Of a stretch of DNA of 64,000 nt, positions 47,990 through 59,501 are shown piece by piece. The notes under the pieces are model-generated. The model saw only the letters and a list, made by a program, of their open reading frames with translations, had not been told where the DNA came from and made no database searches. Made by a program: the position numbers and the translations under genes. How positions within the stretch are numbered: position 1 is the first letter of the stretch; every line of letters starts with the position of its first letter. Source of the stretch: Lamellibrachia satsuma (lineage: Eukaryota > Annelida > Polychaeta > Sabellida > Siboglinidae); contig BSQZ01000022.1 in assembly GCA_033239005.1 (NCBI GenBank), positions 5,326,001 through 5,390,000 of the forward strand, read 5' to 3'.

Positions 47990-50640
47990 TAACCATGAGG
48001 AGCATTTGGAAGACGAGCCTGATCAAGTCGACAACTTCACCTCAAACATCACATCAATGTTGCCCCATAGCGCTGAAATATGGAGAACAACAAATAAAAT
48101 ATTGAGAATGACGTAGACCTTCATCAACACACGACTGTTCTAGGTAATCAACTTGAAATGGTCAGATAGGGTCAGCAACAACAGTACCTGGGAAAATCAG
48201 AGGAGAAAATGGAGATGAATTGGACACATCCTCCGAAAAAATCCTTCCAACATAACCAGGCAATCCTCATCTGGAACCCACGAGAAAGAGTACGGCCTCG
48301 AAACACCTGGCAGTGGGACATTAAACACCTGGCAGTGGGACATTAAACACCTGGCAGTGGGACATTAAACAACTGGCAGTGGGACATTAAACACCTGGCA
48401 GTGGGACATTAAACAACTGGCAGTGGGATATTAAACACCTGGCAGTGGGACATTAAACACCTGGTAGTGGGACATTAAACATCTGGCAGTGGGACATTAA
48501 ACAACTGGCAGTGGGACATTAAACACCTGGCAGTGGGTTATTAAACACCTGGCAGTGGGACATTAAACACCTGGTAGTGGGACATTAAACACCTGGCAGT
48601 GGGACATTAAACAACTGGCAGTGGGACATTAAACCCCTGGTAGTGGGACATTAAACACCTGGCAGTGGGACATTAAACACCTGGCAGTGGGACATTAAAC
48701 ACCTGGCAGTGGGACATTAAACAACTGGCAGTGGGATATTAAACACATGGAAGTGGGACATTAAACACCTGGCAGTGGGACAATAAACACATGGAAGTGG
48801 GACATTAAACACCTGGCAGTGGGACATTAAACACCTGGCAGTGGGACATTAAACACCTGGCAGTGGGATATTAAACACCTGACAGTGGGATATTAAACAC
48901 CTGGCAGTGGGACTTTAAACACCTGGCAGTGGGACATTAAACACCTGGCAGTGGGACATTAAACACATGGAAGTGGGACATTAAACACCTGGCAGTGGGA
49001 CATTAAACACATGGAAGTGGGACATTAAACACCTGGCAGTGGGATATTAAACACATGGAAGTGGGACATTAAACACCTGGCAGTGGGATATTAAACACCT
49101 GGCAGTGGGACTTTAAACACCTGGCTGTGGGACATTAAACACCTGGCAGTGGGACATTAAACACCTGGCAGTGGGACAATAAACACCTGGCAGTGGGACA
49201 ATAAACACATGGAAGTGGGACATTAAACACCTGGCAGTGGGATATTAAACACATGGAAGTGGGACAATAAACACATGGAAGTGGGACATTAAACACATGG
49301 AAGTGGGACATTAAACAACTGGCAGTGGGACATTAAACACCTGGCAGTGGGACATTAAACACCTGGCAGTGGGACATTAAACACCTGGCAGTGGGATATT
49401 AAACACCTGGCAGTGGGGCATTAAACACCTGGCAGTGGGACAATAAACACATGGAAGTGGGACATTAAACACCTGGCAGTGGGACATTAAACACCTGGCA
49501 GTGGGACATTAAACACATGGAAGTGGGACATTAAACACCTGGCAGTGGGATATTAAACACCTGGCAGTGGGACATTAAACACCTGGCAGTGGGACATTAA
49601 ACACCTGGCAGTGGGACAATAAACACCTGGCAGTGGGACAATAAACACCTGGCAGTGGGATATTAAACACATGGAAGTGGGACAATAAACACATGGAAGT
49701 GGAACATTAAACACCTGGCAGTGGGATATTAAACACATGGAAGTGGGACAATAAACACATGGAAGTGGGACATTAAACACATGGAAGTGGGACATTAAAC
49801 ACCTGGCAGTGGGACATTAAACACATGGAAGTGGGACAATAAACAACTGGCAGTGGGACATTAAACACATGGAAGTGGGACATTAAACACCTGGCAGTGG
49901 GACATTAAACACCTGGCAGTGGGATATTAAATACCTGGCAGTGGGACATTAAACACCTGGCAGAGGGACTTTAAACACCTGGCAGTGTGACTTTAAACAC
50001 CTGGCAGTGGGACTTTAAACACCTGGCAGTGGGACATTAAACAACTGGCAGTGGGATATTAAACACCTGGCAGTGGGACATTAAACACCTGGCAGTGGGA
50101 CATTAAACAACTCGCAGTGGGATATTAAACACCTGGCAGTGGGATATTAAACACCTGGCAGTGGGACTTTAAAAACCTGGCAGTGGGACTTTAAACACCT
50201 GGCAGTGGGACTTTAAACACCTGGCAGTGGGACTTTAAACACCTGGCAGTGGGACATTAAACACCTGGCAGTGGGACTTTAAACACCTGGCAGTGGGACT
50301 TTAAACACCTGGCAGTGGGACTTTAAACACCTGGCAGTGGGACTTTAAACACCTGGCAGTGGGACATTAAACACCTGGCAGTGGGACTTTAAACACCTGG
50401 CAGTGGGACTTTAAACAACTATCAGTGGGACATTAAACACCTGGCAGTGGGACATTTCAGCGGACATGGACATGGTAGAATACAACGGAAAAGGACTCAC
50501 AAGGTTGACTAAAACTGGAGCCAATGGCAGTTTGTGTACCAGGTTTTACTTCCCGGTGAACACACGGGTGTAAGTAAACAAACAAGTAATTTTGGATAAA
50601 GAGTTTTGTTAGTTCCCAGAATCATGGATGCTGTAGAGAT
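47990..50640 (+). mobile_element. RTE-like LINE C-terminus split by a 22-bp array (family D)
   Basis: Before the array: QVDNFTS, PHSAEIWRTTNKILR, TFINTR, LKWSDRVSNN, RRKWR, then a stop and IGHILRKNPSNITRQ, and PRERVRPRNTWQWDI. After the array: SADMDMVEYNGKGLTRL and, after a shift, PVNTR. This is the C-terminal end of a common invertebrate LINE class (W.IGH.LR, ITRQ, RPRNTW.RD). The 22-bp array lies exactly between the NTWQWDI and SADM codons. The RT core is absent. Confidence 0.8.
48312..50453. repeat. 22-bp minisatellite in LINE C-terminus (about 97 copies)
   Basis: The unit is AACACCTGGCAGTGGGACAT plus TA. Common variants are CACATGGAAGTGG, GATATTA, GACTTTA, GACAATA and AACTGG. Variants are spatially clustered: CATGGAAG mainly at 48740-49900, GACTTTA mainly at 49970-50420. 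Confidence 0.98.
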
Positions 50641-50654
50641 AATATATTTCCCGC

Positions 50655-52030
50655 TGTCACGTTTGAGTCGTTTAGTGGTGTATAAATTGTGAATAGACTG
50701 GTTGTGTCTAAAGGGTGAATAGCCTTGTGGTGCATACAGTGTGAGTAGCCTTGTGGTGTATAAAGTGTGAATAGCCGTGTGGTGCATATAGTGTGGATAG
50801 TATTGTAGTGCATAGTGTTTGAATAGCCTTGTGGTGCATAAAGTGTGAATAGTATTGCGGTGCATAAAGTGTGAATAGCCTGGTGTTGCATAAAGTGTGA
50901 ATAGTGTTGTGATGCATAAAGTGTGTATATCCTTGTGGTATTATAAAGTATGAAAAGCCTGGTGGTGTATAAAGTGTGAATAGCCTGGTGTTGCATAAAG
51001 TGTGAATAGTCTTGTGGTGTTATAAAGTGTGAAGATCCTGGTGGTGCGTAATGTGTGTATAGCCTTGTGGTGTCTAAGGTGTGAATAGCCTTGTGGTGCA
51101 TAAATTGTGAATAGCCATGTGGAGTTTAAAGTGTGAATAGCCTTGTGGTGTATAAATTATGAATAGCTTGTGGTGCATAAAATGTGAATAGCCTTGGGGT
51201 GTAAAAATTATGAATAGCCTTGTGGTGCATAAAGTGTGAATAGCCTTGGGGTGTAAAAAATTTGAATAGCTTGATGGTGCATAAAGAGTGAGTAGCGTTG
51301 TGGTGTATAAAGTGTGACTAGCCTTGTGGTGCATAAAGTGTGAGTAGCCGTGTGGTGTATAAAATGTGAATAGCCGTGTTATGTATACAGTGTGAGTAGC
51401 CTGGTGGTGCATAAAGTGTGAACAGCTTAGTGGTGTATCAAGTGTGAATAGCCTTATAGTGTGTAAAGTGTGAATAGCCTTGTAGTGTATAAAATGTGAA
51501 TAGCCGTGTTGTGTATAAAAAGTGGATAGCCATATGGTGTATACAGTGTGAGTAGCCTTGTGCTGCATAAAGTGTGAATAGCCTTGTGAATAATGTTGTG
51601 GTGTATAAAGTGTGGATAGCCTTGTGGTGTATAAAGCATGGATAACCTTGTGGTGTATAAAGTGTGAATAAACTTGTGGTGTATAAAGTGTGGATTGCCT
51701 TGTGGTGTATAAAGTGTGGATAGCCTTGTGGTGTATAAAGTGTGAATAGCCTTGTGGTGTATAAATTGTGGATAGCTTTGTGGCGTATAAAGTATGAATA
51801 GCCTTGTGGTGTATAAAGTGTGAATAGCCTGGTGGTGTATAAAGTGTGAATAGCCTGGTTGTGTCTAAAGTGTGAATAGCCTTGTGGTGCATAAAGTGTG
51901 AATAGCCTTGTGGTGCATAAAGTGTGAATAACCGTGTGGTGCATAAAGTGTGAATAGCCTTGTGGTGCATAAAGTGTGAATAGCCGTGTGGTGTATAAAG
52001 TGTGGATAGCCTTGTGGTGTATAAAGTTTT
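50655..52030. repeat. 26-bp minisatellite (about 52 copies)
   Basis: The unit is GTGTGAATAGCCTTGTGGTG plus TATAAA, variable at many sites (GCATAAA/TATAAA, CCTGG/CCGTG, GTGGAT/GTGAAT). The left part is more diverged than the right. The minus strand is open in three frames (up to 389 codons). Source sequence not recognised. Confidence 0.97.
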
Positions 52031-52034
52031 TTTT

Positions 52035-52555
52035 CGCAGATTTTGGACTGAACACGGCAAACGTAATAATGCAGTTTGTCCCACGATTTCACCTAAACAA
52101 AATAGAACATATTTACTATCGAGCCAGTGTGTCATAGTGGATATTGCGTGGGTAAAAAAATTTTCGCGAAACAAGACGAGCGAAAAAAATCGATAATAAG
52201 GAGGAACCTTTAATATGCCTGTTCTAATTGAATTTGCGGGCAATAGATCAATATGGTGTTCTTGGAACCGACGTTCCTAAGCCTTCCGACTCCTACACGC
52301 ACAGTCACGCACAGATCTAGTTACGTTAAAAATTTGCATATTCTTCTATGAATTTGTTTTCCAAACATAAGTTCATCAATAAAAATTGTATAACCCAATT
52401 AATTGCTACGTCTTAATTACTGAAAAAATCTAATTTTTTACACCAAAGAAAACTCGCACTTACACACTCTGGCACGCGCACGTACACGCACGTACATGCA
52501 CGTACACGCACGCCAACACGCACGCCAACACACACGCCAGCACGCACGGTAAATC
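52035..52555. other. No gene; (CACGCACGTA)n near right end
   Basis: AT-rich DNA ends in CACGTACACGCACG-type repeats at 52465-52550, which form the left flank of the family C LINE. Confidence 0.5.
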
Positions 52556-53181
52556 CCAAACTACGATTTGTGTCTTTATCGATCTAAACAAAGCTTTCGA
52601 CACCGTTGACCACAAGATATTGCTAAGTAAATTGCTATGCTATGGAGTAAGGGGTTTAGTTCTGGAATGGATAAAAAGTTATTTATCCAATCGTAGACAA
52701 TAATTATGTATGCTACAATAATAGTAATTCAGAATTCAAAGAAATCAAGTGTGGAGTCCCGCAAGGATCAATCCTTGACCCATTACTGTTTACCTTGTAC
52801 ATAAATGACATGTGCGATGTTTCCAAACTACTTCATATTATTCTATTTGCAGATGATACTAACATTTTTACGCGGCTAGTAATATTGATGATGTAATCAA
52901 TGTAGTTAACAGCGAACTAAAACAACTAGGCCTATGGTTCAGAGCGAACAAATTATCGCTCAATGTGAACAAAACAAATGTTATAATGTTTAACAATAAA
53001 AAACAACCTAGAACAGATGTGCATATAGTTTTGAATGGACAAACATTGAACAGGTAACACATAAAAAATTCCTTGGAGTAACTGTTGATGAAAACCTAAC
53101 ATGGAGAGAACATATAAAAATGGTTGAAACAAAAGTATCAAAAAGCATAGCAGTTTTGTATAAAACTATGCATGTTCTTGA

Positions 53182-53667
53182 TTGTCAAACGTTACACATA
53201 TTATATCACTTGTTGAACCACATATGTCATATTGCTGTGAGATATGGGGAAGTACGTATCAATCCAGACTCAAGAAACTATTTCTGTTACAGAAAAAAGC
53301 TATACGAATTATTTATAACCTTAATTACCATGATCATACATCTGTATTTTTCCACAGCTCAAAAATACTTAAACTTCATGATTTAGTTACACTCAAGACT
53401 ATGATTATACTCTATAAAGTAAATAATCACTCTTTAAATGGTCGTGTTCAAGCATTCTTTAAACCAACTGAAGCGATACACATGTATGGTACCAGACAGA
53501 GCATACTGTTTTATGTTAAAAAAACAAACACTACCCTCAGACTATTGTCACTCACTGTCAAAGGTATAAATACGTGGAACAGTTTAGCAAATGAAATAAC
53601 TCAGCTACCAAGTTTAAAACAATTAAAAAAAACATTCAAGTTGTCATTACTTACAGCATATTTATAA
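53182..53667 (+). pseudogene. Family C RT C-terminal open frame
   Basis: A 161-codon frame covers the thumb and C-terminal region of the family C LINE (HMSYCCEIWGSTYQSRLKKL, FLLQKKAIRIIYNLNY, then KGINTWNSLANEI). This WN.L..E pattern near the end is characteristic of Jockey/CR1-type LINE ORF2. It is a fragment of a truncated, dead element. Confidence 0.75.
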
Positions 53668-53887
53668 AAAAAAATTATTTAAAGTTATGTCAATTAGTTA
53701 ATTTCTAATTAGCACAAGCACCACTGTAATAAGTTTATAAGTGAATTGTGAATGCTATTTTATATTTAATTGTTTTCACTTGTATTGCATTTATTTAGTT
53801 TGAGAAGGGCATAGCACCTTATAAGTTGTATGACTTGAGGTATGTCCCTTCAGCAGCAGCAGCACACCATACTATGTACCTGTATTA

Positions 53888-53939
<52 letters not shown>

Positions 53940-53941
53940 GA
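53888..53941. repeat. (GTT)n microsatellite in LINE 3' UTR
   Basis: About 18 perfect triplets just before the AATAAA of the family C LINE. Confidence 0.97.
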
Positions 53942-53969
53942 ATAAACTTTCACTTCACTTCACTTCACG

Positions 53970-54900
53970 GCAACACGCACGCCCAAACATAATTATGTAG
54001 AGTTCTAGTGCGGTTTACGTAATTTGTGTCTAAAAAATAAGTTCAAAGTAAAGTTAGACTAATAGTTGCCACACCTTAATTACTGATAAATCTCATTTTA
54101 CAATCAGATTAAAAAAACCATTACCGGCGCGCACGCAGAAGCAAGCTCGTACAGATTGCAAGTTATCCGATTTCTGTTGTTCTATTTGCCCAGAAGTAAC
54201 TGTGTATAGCCAGAAAGCTTGCAACGTTTGAAATGGTGGTCCTTTGGCAGTGTTGATGTAGCAGTATGTAGCAGATTTGAAGAGGCGCAAGTATTCTGCT
54301 GACAGCATTAACCGACACACCGGTACACCCAATACTAGTTTTGCGGATATTGGTATTTTGGAGGTGAAGTATATTTACAACATTATTAAAAGAGCTGGAG
54401 GTATATACTACTGATAGCATAGTTCCGATGGATGTCCTGAAGTTATTACGATGTTAGCAGAACTTGTGCAGCACATTGATTGCATAGTTCCGATGGATGT
54501 CATGAAGTTATTATAATTCTATGGTCACCTTTTCTTACAATCATGTAAAATGTAAATGCCACCGAGTGGAAAATAAAAAAGAAGAACAAGTCAGTTAGTC
54601 ACTCATACATGTACACTCAATTTCAAATAAGTTGAATGATCCAAGTTTGCCCGTGCTAAGCCCAGGATGGTATCCACCGTGCATACCGTCCTACATCAAC
54701 TGTATTCTCTGTCCTGTTATGACGCCATGGACGTTCGGAATTGATTTTCAGCTATACCAATAAGAAGACCCGGCGCTAGCGACCGCCTCCGCGCCCTGTC
54801 TGACGCACGGTAATTGCAATGGCGCCGTCTGCCAATTGAATAACGCGTCGTTTTCGTCGCTAGTTTATTAAACAGTAGCAAACAGAACGCCGAGGCAGCT
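53970..54900. other. No recognised gene
   Basis: Includes a short diverged duplication, CATAGTTCCGATGGATGTC, at 54418 and 54484. AAATGTAAATGCCACCGAGTGG followed by A-rich sequence near 54550 may be the end of a further LINE. Confidence 0.35.
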
Positions 54901-54903
54901 GAC

Positions 54904-55024
54904 CACCCCTGAATCGCACACGTGCCGATCGATGGTCATATCTTGTTTCACACAACACTTGTCACGCTGCTGCAGAACCGTGTCACGGGACAGTGGGTGG
55001 AATTTGTGACACACACGGAAAAGG
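54904..55024 (+). CDS. Weak candidate coding exon
   Basis: An open stretch with MPIDGHILFHTTLVTLLQNR then VTGQWVEFVTHTEK ends at GAAAAG|GTGAGT, an excellent donor. An AG occurs upstream at GAGGCAG, 54898. No family is recognised and no partner exon was found. Confidence 0.2.
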
Positions 55025-55029
55025 TGAGT

Positions 55030-55480
55030 AGCGTAGGCAAGTGTGTTATTTCATTATATGGTCGGAATGATTTTTCGCAGCTTCGAGTTAAACACTGGTG
55101 TCGCTATAAATGCCCACGACGCTGACAGTATCGACGTGATACGGCAATGTGACACCAGTGGCGTCACAATATTTCGTGTTGACACTTATAGTAACACTGC
55201 AAACGTGGTGTGTAATCGTGTTTACGGAAGAAGAAGAAAGAGAAAAGCTTAATACAGCACGGGAGGCTTTGTAATTTATCTAGAAAAGTTAATAAAATAA
55301 TAAAACGGAACCAATATGTGCAATTAGATTGATTTCTGCTCTAACGTCGAGTCAGCGAAAGATATTAAAGCGGTATTGATTCAACCAATGTGCCAACATA
55401 TATACTGCAGACGGTTCAATGCACTGGACATCGCAGAGAAAGACAAACACATGGGTAGGGCATAAAGTATGGGTCAAGGA
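55030..55480. other. No recognised feature
   Basis: Unique-looking DNA. Confidence 0.4.
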
Positions 55481-55892
55481 AGACGAAGGTCTGCTATGTT
55501 TCATCATGAGAAGAAAGCTGGCTTAGTGCGGCCGTTGGAAAAAGAAGACCAGAGAGTCCAGTACTTACCAGCATAGAAGCGGGACTAGCAGGGAAATTCA
55601 AAGAGGAAGAAGATATGGGATGGACTGACAACATCAAACATTGGACGGATGGTGCACTCGAAGTGGCTAGAGAGACTGACAACATCAAACATTGGACGGA
55701 TGGTGCACTCGAAATGGCTAGAGAGACTGACAACATCAAACATTGGACGGATGGTGCACTCGAAGTGGCTAGAGAGACTGACAACATCAAACATTGGACG
55801 GATGGTGCACTCGAAGTGGCTAGAGAGATTGCAAGATGATGTCAAAGGCCTAACTGAGGCTGCGCGAGAAGAACACAAAGATAAAGATTAAA
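55480..55892 (+). mobile_element. LINE C-terminal fragment with 51-bp array (family E)
   Basis: Sequence around WTDNIKHWTDGALEVAREIA resembles the last domain of RTE-type LINE proteins (W.DNI..WT). A 51-bp in-frame array sits in it, followed by a diverged tail. The family call rests on a short motif. Confidence 0.45.
55619..55832. repeat. 51-bp in-frame minisatellite (4 copies)
   Basis: Each unit encodes TDNIKHWTDGALEVARE (17 residues). The copies are almost identical; one has GAAATGG for GAAGTGG. The unit edges are GACTG and GATTG. Confidence 0.95.
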
Positions 55893-56092
55893 CATAGATA
55901 ACGACTAAACTAACATGCAGAAATTCCATAAACATGTACTTTGGCCGTTGGGTCGACCTTCGGAATGTTAGATTCATAGTTAGTTAAATAATCATCTATA
56001 TTTGGTGTCAAGATTAAAAAAATTTCGCTTCAATGCTGTCAACATACCACGCCAAACTGAACCGTTAATGTTAAGGTACTCAAGTCTGATCG

Positions 56093-56352
56093 TGTCATCG
56101 TAAATAATGTCATATGGTATAAACTAGATATACCGCAACATCTTGTTAACATCGTAAATAATGTAATATGGTATAAACTAGATATACCGCAACATCTTGT
56201 TAACATCGTAAATAATGTCATATGGTATAAACTAGATATACCGCAACATCTTGTTAACATCGTAAATAATGTCATATGGTATAAACTAGATATACCGCAA
56301 CATCTTGTTAACATCGTAAATAATGTCATATGGTATAAACTAGACAACATCT
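56093..56352. repeat. 54-bp minisatellite (about 5 copies)
   Basis: The unit contains CATCGTAAATAATGTCATAT, GGTATAAACTAGATATACCG and CAACATCTTGTTAA. Inner copies are nearly identical; the last is shortened. Confidence 0.95.
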
Positions 56353-56354
56353 TG

Positions 56355-56820
56355 TTAACATCGAAATGTGTTTCAAGGTCCCTCCTCGATTCGATTTTTG
56401 CTCGTCTTAATTCAACTTAATTTTGTTAAAATTCAAATCTACCTACTAGTATAGCTTGTTTGTACTACTTGTGTATGTAGTTTTGTTCTTGTGTGAAATC
56501 ATCAGACAAATTGTTAAATTACTTAATGTTTGGTCAAACATTTATTGAAGTAAAAATGGGAAAGGCTGAAAACTCACGAATTTCACCCTTGTTGTAATTT
56601 CGTAACTTCGTCACGTGATCGGCAAGAGGATAGAAGTCAACCCTTTGATCGGCTTTGAATCGCACAGTGTTTCCATTGATATCCGTTATTTTAAGCCTTA
56701 CCAGATCTAACGACTAAAATAAATTATTCCATCATTTATACATAAACTATTCACATGCTACATATTTGGACATCAGATTGGCGATGGATGTTTAGGATGG
56801 AGTTTTAACCAATTACATTT
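56355..56820. other. No recognised feature
   Basis: Unique AT-rich DNA. Confidence 0.4.
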
Positions 56821-56825
56821 TAAAC

Positions 56826-56866
56826 ATATATATACTTTAACCGTAATATGTTTAAATTAAATGTAA

Positions 56867-56901
<35 letters not shown>

Positions 56902-56915
56902 TAAATTAAATGTAA

Positions 56916-56954
<39 letters not shown>

Positions 56955-57110
56955 ATTTAATACATTTAATTTAAACAGATTACGGTCAAAGTATATATTC
57001 CAAAGTATATGTTTAATATGTAATTCGTATTGCAATATATATATATATATATATATATTTAATTTAAACAGATTATGGTGAAAGTATATATTCCAAAGTA
57101 TATATATATA
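56826..57110. repeat. AT-rich inverted repeats with (TA)n loop
   Basis: ATATATACTTTAACCGTAAT followed by ATGTTTAAATTAAATGTA (from about 56829) is mirrored by TACATTTAATTTAAACAGAT then TACGGTCAAAGTATATATTC (56962-57000). A third copy of the right arm lies at 57058-57095 (TTTAATTTAAACAGATTATG). Arms are about 40 bp; (TA)n runs separate them. Confidence 0.75.
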
Positions 57111-57187
57111 ATTATATTATATTATATTATATTATATTATATTATATTATATTATATTATATTATATTATATTATATTACATTACAT

Positions 57188-57277
<90 letters not shown>

Positions 57278-57280
57278 AAA

Positions 57281-57330
<50 letters not shown>
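57108..57330. repeat. (ATATT)n and (TA)n microsatellites
   Basis: About 13 ATTAT pentamers, then three ATTAC, then long TA runs broken by GTAAAATTATATTTTA. Confidence 0.97.
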
Positions 57331-57333
<3 letters not shown>

Positions 57334-57339
57334 CGTTTT

Positions 57340-57650
57340 GGGATGAATATCGTGTTTACGTTTCATGCGGAGGGGAACTTAAATACTGTTAATGATGTTC
57401 CCATCCCGTGATCCCGCGAACGTCTGACCCCGATACATTTGTTTTCAGGTAGTGGACATTGTCGACAGCTGTTTTATCAATGGTCAAGGTCAATATTCAT
57501 ATACAGATAACGGTCAATTTATATTATAACATGGACGCCCATTAAAACACGTTTAGTCAGTCAAAATAGGTAGAGTTTATGCTAAATAATAACAGGAGTT
57601 TACGATCAAAACGATAGAACCGTGAATCTTCTGCGCTGTCAACATAACAC
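57340..57650. other. No recognised feature
   Basis: Unique sequence. Confidence 0.4.
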
Positions 57651-57721
57651 AACAACAACAACAACAGCAACAACAACAACAACAACAGCAACAACAACAA
57701 CAACAGCAACAAAAACAACAG
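57648..57721. repeat. (CAA/CAG)n microsatellite
   Basis: About 24 CAA/CAG triplets. Confidence 0.95.
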
Positions 57722-57724
57722 TAA

Positions 57725-58440
57725 ACGTTGCAATTCAAGACATTCTCCGACGGGGTCCCCAAAGGAAATACAGAGTAAAAAGCAAGAACACGACATTTGT
57801 TCTGATATATATTATTCACGCAAGCGCAGCATGCAGGGCACGCGTGCAGTGCAAGACGGGAATAGAAGCGCCTTTGGCCTGGCTCAAAAGAGTTAATTAA
57901 AACGGAAGCTACAAGGGAAGTCGTAGATTTGACCAAAGTCCCACGGGCAATCAAAGAGCACGATCATCTAAAGTCTGACGCGCCCAATACTTCAACATGT
58001 CCACATGGTCTTCGCGTCTGTTCTCTGTGTTCTCTTCTAAACGGTGACGCTTACGTTTATTTCGATGTCATATTTTCATTGTCTTGTAAATAGGAAATAC
58101 TCATACTAGGGGGTATTGCAATAATATTTTATGGTGCGCTTGTTGACCATATAGGTGTGTGCGGTCTGGCCTAATAACGAAAGTGCCGGACTACGATAAC
58201 AAGACCATCGATAGTTATTAGTAGTATATTGTGTTCATTCGGTTTTATGACAGCTTGGCGATTGCCGCTGTTATCGGTAGCAATTTGTGGATAGAATGAC
58301 ACGTATTGCAGTTAGCTGTAACGTAGGAGCGAGTGTAGAGTGTGATTCGATTGATCCTATTTACATTCTCTTGGGTTTTACGTGACTTTTATGACTCACA
58401 ACGTGCAATCAACTACGGCTACTGATATCAGTCGTGTGCA
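57725..58440. other. No recognised feature
   Basis: Unique-looking DNA with no supportable exon. Confidence 0.4.
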
Positions 58441-58443
58441 ATC

Positions 58444-58766
<323 letters not shown>

Positions 58767-58769
58767 CAA

Positions 58770-59265
58770 CCCGAGGATGCATCCACCCTCGCACGCACAC
58801 ACGACCGAATAATCGGCACATCACCTCCCCAAACTGCATATAACTAAACTGATTAATCACGTTTTCTCGACGTATATTTTGCATCGCAACTCGGTCAATA
58901 CTTGCCAGTGTGGCGCTGTTTGGCCATCAATATCACTCAGTAAAGGCCGAGGCGGATAAACTGTGAACGTTTCTGACCATTCAAACTGGACATTGACGAC
59001 CGTTCTTAATTGCCGCTTCGAGTTATCGGGTCAATATGAAGGTGAAGTGTCGCCTGGACTTTATTCACATTTGATAGTACACATGTATAATGAAGGCGTA
59101 GTTAGTGGCTGAGTGTGTGCGCAGGCGGCAAAGGCAAATCCGTCGAATCACCAAACATTCTATCCATCAACTCTGCCGCTCATTTATCGTCCAAGGTCAT
59201 AGCACGACCAAGGTCATAGCACGTTTAATGACATCCGTGATGGCTGGACACTTGATTGGGAGGTT
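58770..59265. other. No recognised feature
   Basis: Unique-looking DNA. Confidence 0.4.
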
Positions 59266-59267
59266 TT

Positions 59268-59500
59268 TAAGTGATGTCAATGTTACTTGATTGGGAAGGT
59301 TGTTGAGTCATGTCAGTGATACTTCACTTGGACGGTTGTTGAGTCATGTGAATATTACTTAACAGGGAGGATATTTGAGTCATGTTAGTGTTACTTGACA
59401 GGAAGGGTAGCTGAGTCATGTCAATGTTACTTGATACGGGGGGTAGTTGAGTCATATCAATGTTACTTGACAGGGAGGGCAGTTGAGTCATGTCAGCGTT
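59268..59500. repeat. About 36-bp degenerate minisatellite
   Basis: About six diverged copies of GTTGAGTCATGTCAATGTTA plus CTTGACAGGGAGGGTA. It adjoins the 3' end of the L2-like element. Confidence 0.85.
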
Positions 59501-59501
59501 A

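Larger units (their letters stand above)
52556..53968 (+). mobile_element. Family C LINE, 5'-truncated insertion
   Basis: The plus strand reads [19 protein letters not shown] (catalytic D box), [52 protein letters not shown] (intact ADD), FRANKLSLNVNKTNVIMF, then LGVTVDENLTWREHI and SHISYCCEIWGS-like sequence, ending LPSLKQLKKTFKLSLLTAYL and TAA at about 53668. The 3' UTR has a (GTT)n run (53888-53940) and ends AATAAACTTT(CACTT)n. It has few frameshifts, so is younger than the other LINEs, but lacks the endonuclease. Confidence 0.85.
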
